64,000 nucleotides of DNA, taken from NCBI GenBank assembly GCA_964600385.1, contig CAZRJC010000006.1:1-64000 (forward strand). Reading direction: 5' to 3'. Under the pieces are notes generated by a model that saw nothing but the letters and a program-made list of their open reading frames with translations, was not told where the DNA came from and did no database searches. Shown here one piece after another: positions 62,097 to 64,000 of this stretch (the first letter of the stretch is position 1; every line of letters starts with the position of its first letter). The DNA comes from DMER64 sp964600385 (GTDB lineage Bacteria; Bacteroidota; Bacteroidia; Bacteroidales; UBA932). The position numbers and the translations under genes were made by a program.

Positions 62097-62984
62097 GTGC
62101 GACGCAGTTTACTATTCTGCCTGTTTTTTCTGGGTTCCCTTACTGCAGTACGGGCGCAGTTTGCTTTGGATATGGGTGCGCAGGGTACAGCGGCCTCAGA
62201 TTCGTCCGTTACTGCCCAGGCTCCATTCAGGCTATCCACCTATTTTACTGCCCTTGCCGGCAAGGATTCGCTGACCATTGCACGCATGGTTACAGGCGGG
62301 CTTGTATTACCCGGGTATACCCAGGCATATAACAGGCAGTATTGGAAAATACCTGTAGTATTTGCCGGTATGGGAACTGGAATATATATGGGATACCGCT
62401 ATAACATGAAATACCTTTCCACAGAAGACGAATCCTATATGTTGTACCGGAATCTCTGCTACCTTGGAGCCGGTTTATTTTATTGGGGAAGCCTGCTGGA
62501 TGGTGTGGCTAATTTCAAATACGACAAACCGGTGTTGCCGGCACGCGCCACACTGTATTCTGCTCTCCTGCCCGGTTTGGGACAGATATATAACGGTGAT
62601 TACTGGAAAATTCCCATAATATACGGCGGGCTCATGGCCTGCGGCTACTTCCTCAACTACAACCAGATGCAATACAAGCGTTACAAGATAATGTATAACC
62701 ATGCAACCGCCAAACCGTCTCAATACGATGGCTGGATGACTGCAGAAAATATAAAATGGTACAGGGATACGTTCCGCCGATACAGGGATTATTCCATCAT
62801 TGCAACAGTTTTGGTATACGCTTTGAATGTAATTGACGCGAATGTTTTTGCGCACTTTCAGGACTTTGACGTAAGTGACGACTTATCATTGCGCCTGGAG
62901 CCAGGGATTATCACTCCCATAACCACTAACTATGCCTCCACCTCTTTATCGGGAGTAGGAATGCAAATGCGATTGACTTTTTAA
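62097..62984 (+). CDS. DUF5683-like membrane protein with an internal duplication
   Basis: Uncharacterised protein, 295 aa, with a probable signal peptide (1-20, ending AVRAQ) and several membrane segments. The motif LPG..Q.YN..YWKIP occurs twice, at residues 71-86 and 158-173, each followed by a membrane helix. The C-terminal part (DANVFAHFQDFDVSDDLSLRLEPGI) matches DUF5683 as I remember it. No in-frame ATG fits, so a GTG at 62097 is taken as start. ParA-ParB-DUF5683-MltD is a recurrent Bacteroidales order, but the function is unknown. Confidence 0.78.
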   Translation: MRRSLLFCLFFLGSLTAVRAQFALDMGAQGTAASDSSVTAQAPFRLSTYFTALAGKDSLTIARMVTGGLVLPGYTQAYNRQYWKIPVVFAGMGTGIYMGYRYNMKYLSTEDESYMLYRNLCYLGAGLFYWGSLLDGVANFKYDKPVLPARATLYSALLPGLGQIYNGDYWKIPIIYGGLMACGYFLNYNQMQYKRYKIMYNHATAKPSQYDGWMTAENIKWYRDTFRRYRDYSIIATVLVYALNVIDANVFAHFQDFDVSDDLSLRLEPGIITPITTNYASTSLSGVGMQMRLTF

Positions 62985-63000
62985 TTTTTATTGAATGACC

Positions 63001-64000
63001 ATGAAAATAAGATTACTTTCCATCCTGTTAATATTGCTAGTTACCAACCCGCAGGTCACTTATTCCCAATTATTTAAAAGACCCTCAAAAAAAGTACTGC
63101 TCAAGCAGGTGGACTCGCTGCTTAAACGTACCGATTCGCTGGAACAGGCACTGCTGGGTTCCCAGATTCCTGTAAATGATTCTATTCTTTTGGATAATGA
63201 GATTAACGAAGGCGGTTTTGAAACGGACGGAGATGAGTTTTATTTTGGCGAAGATAGCCTTTCGACTGAACAAAAGCTGAGCATCTATTACCATCAGAAC
63301 GCCCTAAACCGTATGGAAGAGGCGATTACCCTCGAGGCACTCGACTCGGCACAGTACACTTCGGGAATTCCGGATTCGGTTTATATACAGAGGCTCACTG
63401 ATATGAATTCATTCATAAAACTGCCCTATAATCCCATTGTCAAGAACCACATCATTCACTATACGCAGAAGATGCCTGAGAAGATTTCAACAATACTCGG
63501 GCTTGCGCAATATTATATGCCCATTTTTGAGGAAGTGTTTGACTCTTACGATATGCCGCTTGAACTGAAGGCGATGGCCGTGATAGAATCGGCACTGAAT
63601 CCGAGGGCTGTTTCCAGGGCAAGGGCAAAAGGCATGTGGCAGTTCATGTACCGTACGGCACTCAGTTATAAACTTACCATTAACTCATATGTGGACGAGC
63701 GGCTCGATCCCATTGTATCGGCACACGCTGCGGCCCGTTACCTGATGGATTCATACCGCATTTACGGAGACTGGGTCCTGGCCATCGCATCGTATAACTG
63801 TGGCACCGGAAACGTCAACAAGGCCATACGAAGGGCAGGAGGATCGCGTGAGTTCTGGGACATTTATCCTTTCCTTCCCCGGGAAACGCGCGGATACGTC
63901 CCTGCATTTGTAGCGGCATTATATACCATGCGTTATTATCCCGAGCACCAGATCAAACCCACTCCTGTTGAGATGCCGGCGCATGTGGACACTTTTGAAG
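63001..64000 (+). CDS. mltD: MltD-like membrane-bound lytic transglycosylase (partial, cut by window end)
   Basis: Open from the ATG at 63001 (an in-frame ATG also lies at 62995) to the window edge with no stop, 333 residues visible. A signal peptide covers about 1-22. The SLT domain begins near 160: catalytic Glu196 in MAVIESALNP, then AKGMWQFM and IASYNCGTGNVNKAIRRAGG. It should cleave peptidoglycan glycan strands to anhydro ends. Full-length relatives carry C-terminal LysM repeats, which would lie beyond the window. The start is 16 nt after the DUF5683-like gene. Confidence 0.92.
   Translation, partial: MKIRLLSILLILLVTNPQVTYSQLFKRPSKKVLLKQVDSLLKRTDSLEQALLGSQIPVNDSILLDNEINEGGFETDGDEFYFGEDSLSTEQKLSIYYHQNALNRMEEAITLEALDSAQYTSGIPDSVYIQRLTDMNSFIKLPYNPIVKNHIIHYTQKMPEKISTILGLAQYYMPIFEEVFDSYDMPLELKAMAVIESALNPRAVSRARAKGMWQFMYRTALSYKLTINSYVDERLDPIVSAHAAARYLMDSYRIYGDWVLAIASYNCGTGNVNKAIRRAGGSREFWDIYPFLPRETRGYVPAFVAALYTMRYYPEHQIKPTPVEMPAHVDTFE

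Noticed and set aside
1..64000. CRISPR array, insertion sequence, prophage or defence island
   Set aside because: No regularly spaced repeats, transposase, capsid, integrase cargo or defence-type genes were seen. The whole window is housekeeping and catabolic genes.

Overview
The window reads as part of a Bacteroidota chromosome, most likely an anaerobic member of the order Bacteroidales. Four things point there. RpoB, RpoC, S21, LysS and topoisomerase IV have Bacteroidales-type sequences as I remember that family. Leader regions carry the Bacteroidota -7 box TAnnTTTG, often with TTTG or TTG about 19-21 nt upstream. Almost no start codon has a Shine-Dalgarno (SD) sequence. The ATP synthase operon begins with atpDC and encodes a very short epsilon subunit. 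No insertion sequence, prophage, CRISPR array or integrated element is visible. Coding density is extreme: no stretch longer than about 300 bases lacks a gene, and the largest non-protein gap (22071-22535) holds four tRNA genes. I saw no frameshifted or broken gene; only the last gene is cut by the window edge.

Layout. 1-4.5 kb: envelope assembly (bamA, two Skp/OmpH chaperones) and murI. 4.4-9.5 kb, minus strand: korA-korB-gdhA-coaW, linking 2-oxoglutarate:ferredoxin oxidoreductase, glutamate dehydrogenase and a type II pantothenate kinase. 9.5-22.5 kb, minus strand: one long information-processing unit, tRNA-Thr, tRNA-Tyr, tRNA-Gly, tRNA-Thr, tuf, tRNA-Trp, secE, nusG, rplK, rplA, rplJ, rplL, rpoB, rpoC, with a consensus promoter at its head, an attenuator-like hairpin between rplL and rpoB and a terminator after rpoC. 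22.5-25.7 kb: purA-dxs. 25.8-28.6 kb: a tandem pair of MFS transporters resembling eukaryotic MFSD1. 28.6-32.2 kb: lysS, a SpoU methyltransferase, aroE, ssb. 32.3-38.5 kb: recJ against parE-parC. 38.6-45.8 kb: the whole F-type ATP synthase operon. 45.8-47.3 kb: rpsU-xerC-hpf. 47.4-53.2 kb: hutU-mutA-mutB. 53.2-56.9 kb: hpt-adk-obgE-PAP2-lplA, every junction overlapping. 56.9-64 kb: purE, an exported helix-hairpin-helix/outer-membrane protein, a lipid kinase, parA-parB, a DUF5683-like protein and the start of an MltD-like lytic transglycosylase.

How the genes fit together. Catabolic genes in two places form a plausible amino-acid-to-propionate route: urocanate hydratase (histidine towards glutamate), GdhA (glutamate to 2-oxoglutarate), KorAB (to succinyl-CoA and reduced ferredoxin) and MutAB (succinyl-CoA to methylmalonyl-CoA). 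The rest is housekeeping.

The most unusual signals are regulatory and architectural. Strong SD sequences sit in front of rpsU (S21) and hpf, in a lineage whose ribosomes normally hide the anti-SD. Several -7 boxes lie so close to start codons that the mRNAs may be leaderless. Convergent genes overlap by up to 103 bp. The DUF5683-like protein contains an internal duplication. I did not find a convincing wholly new multi-gene system.
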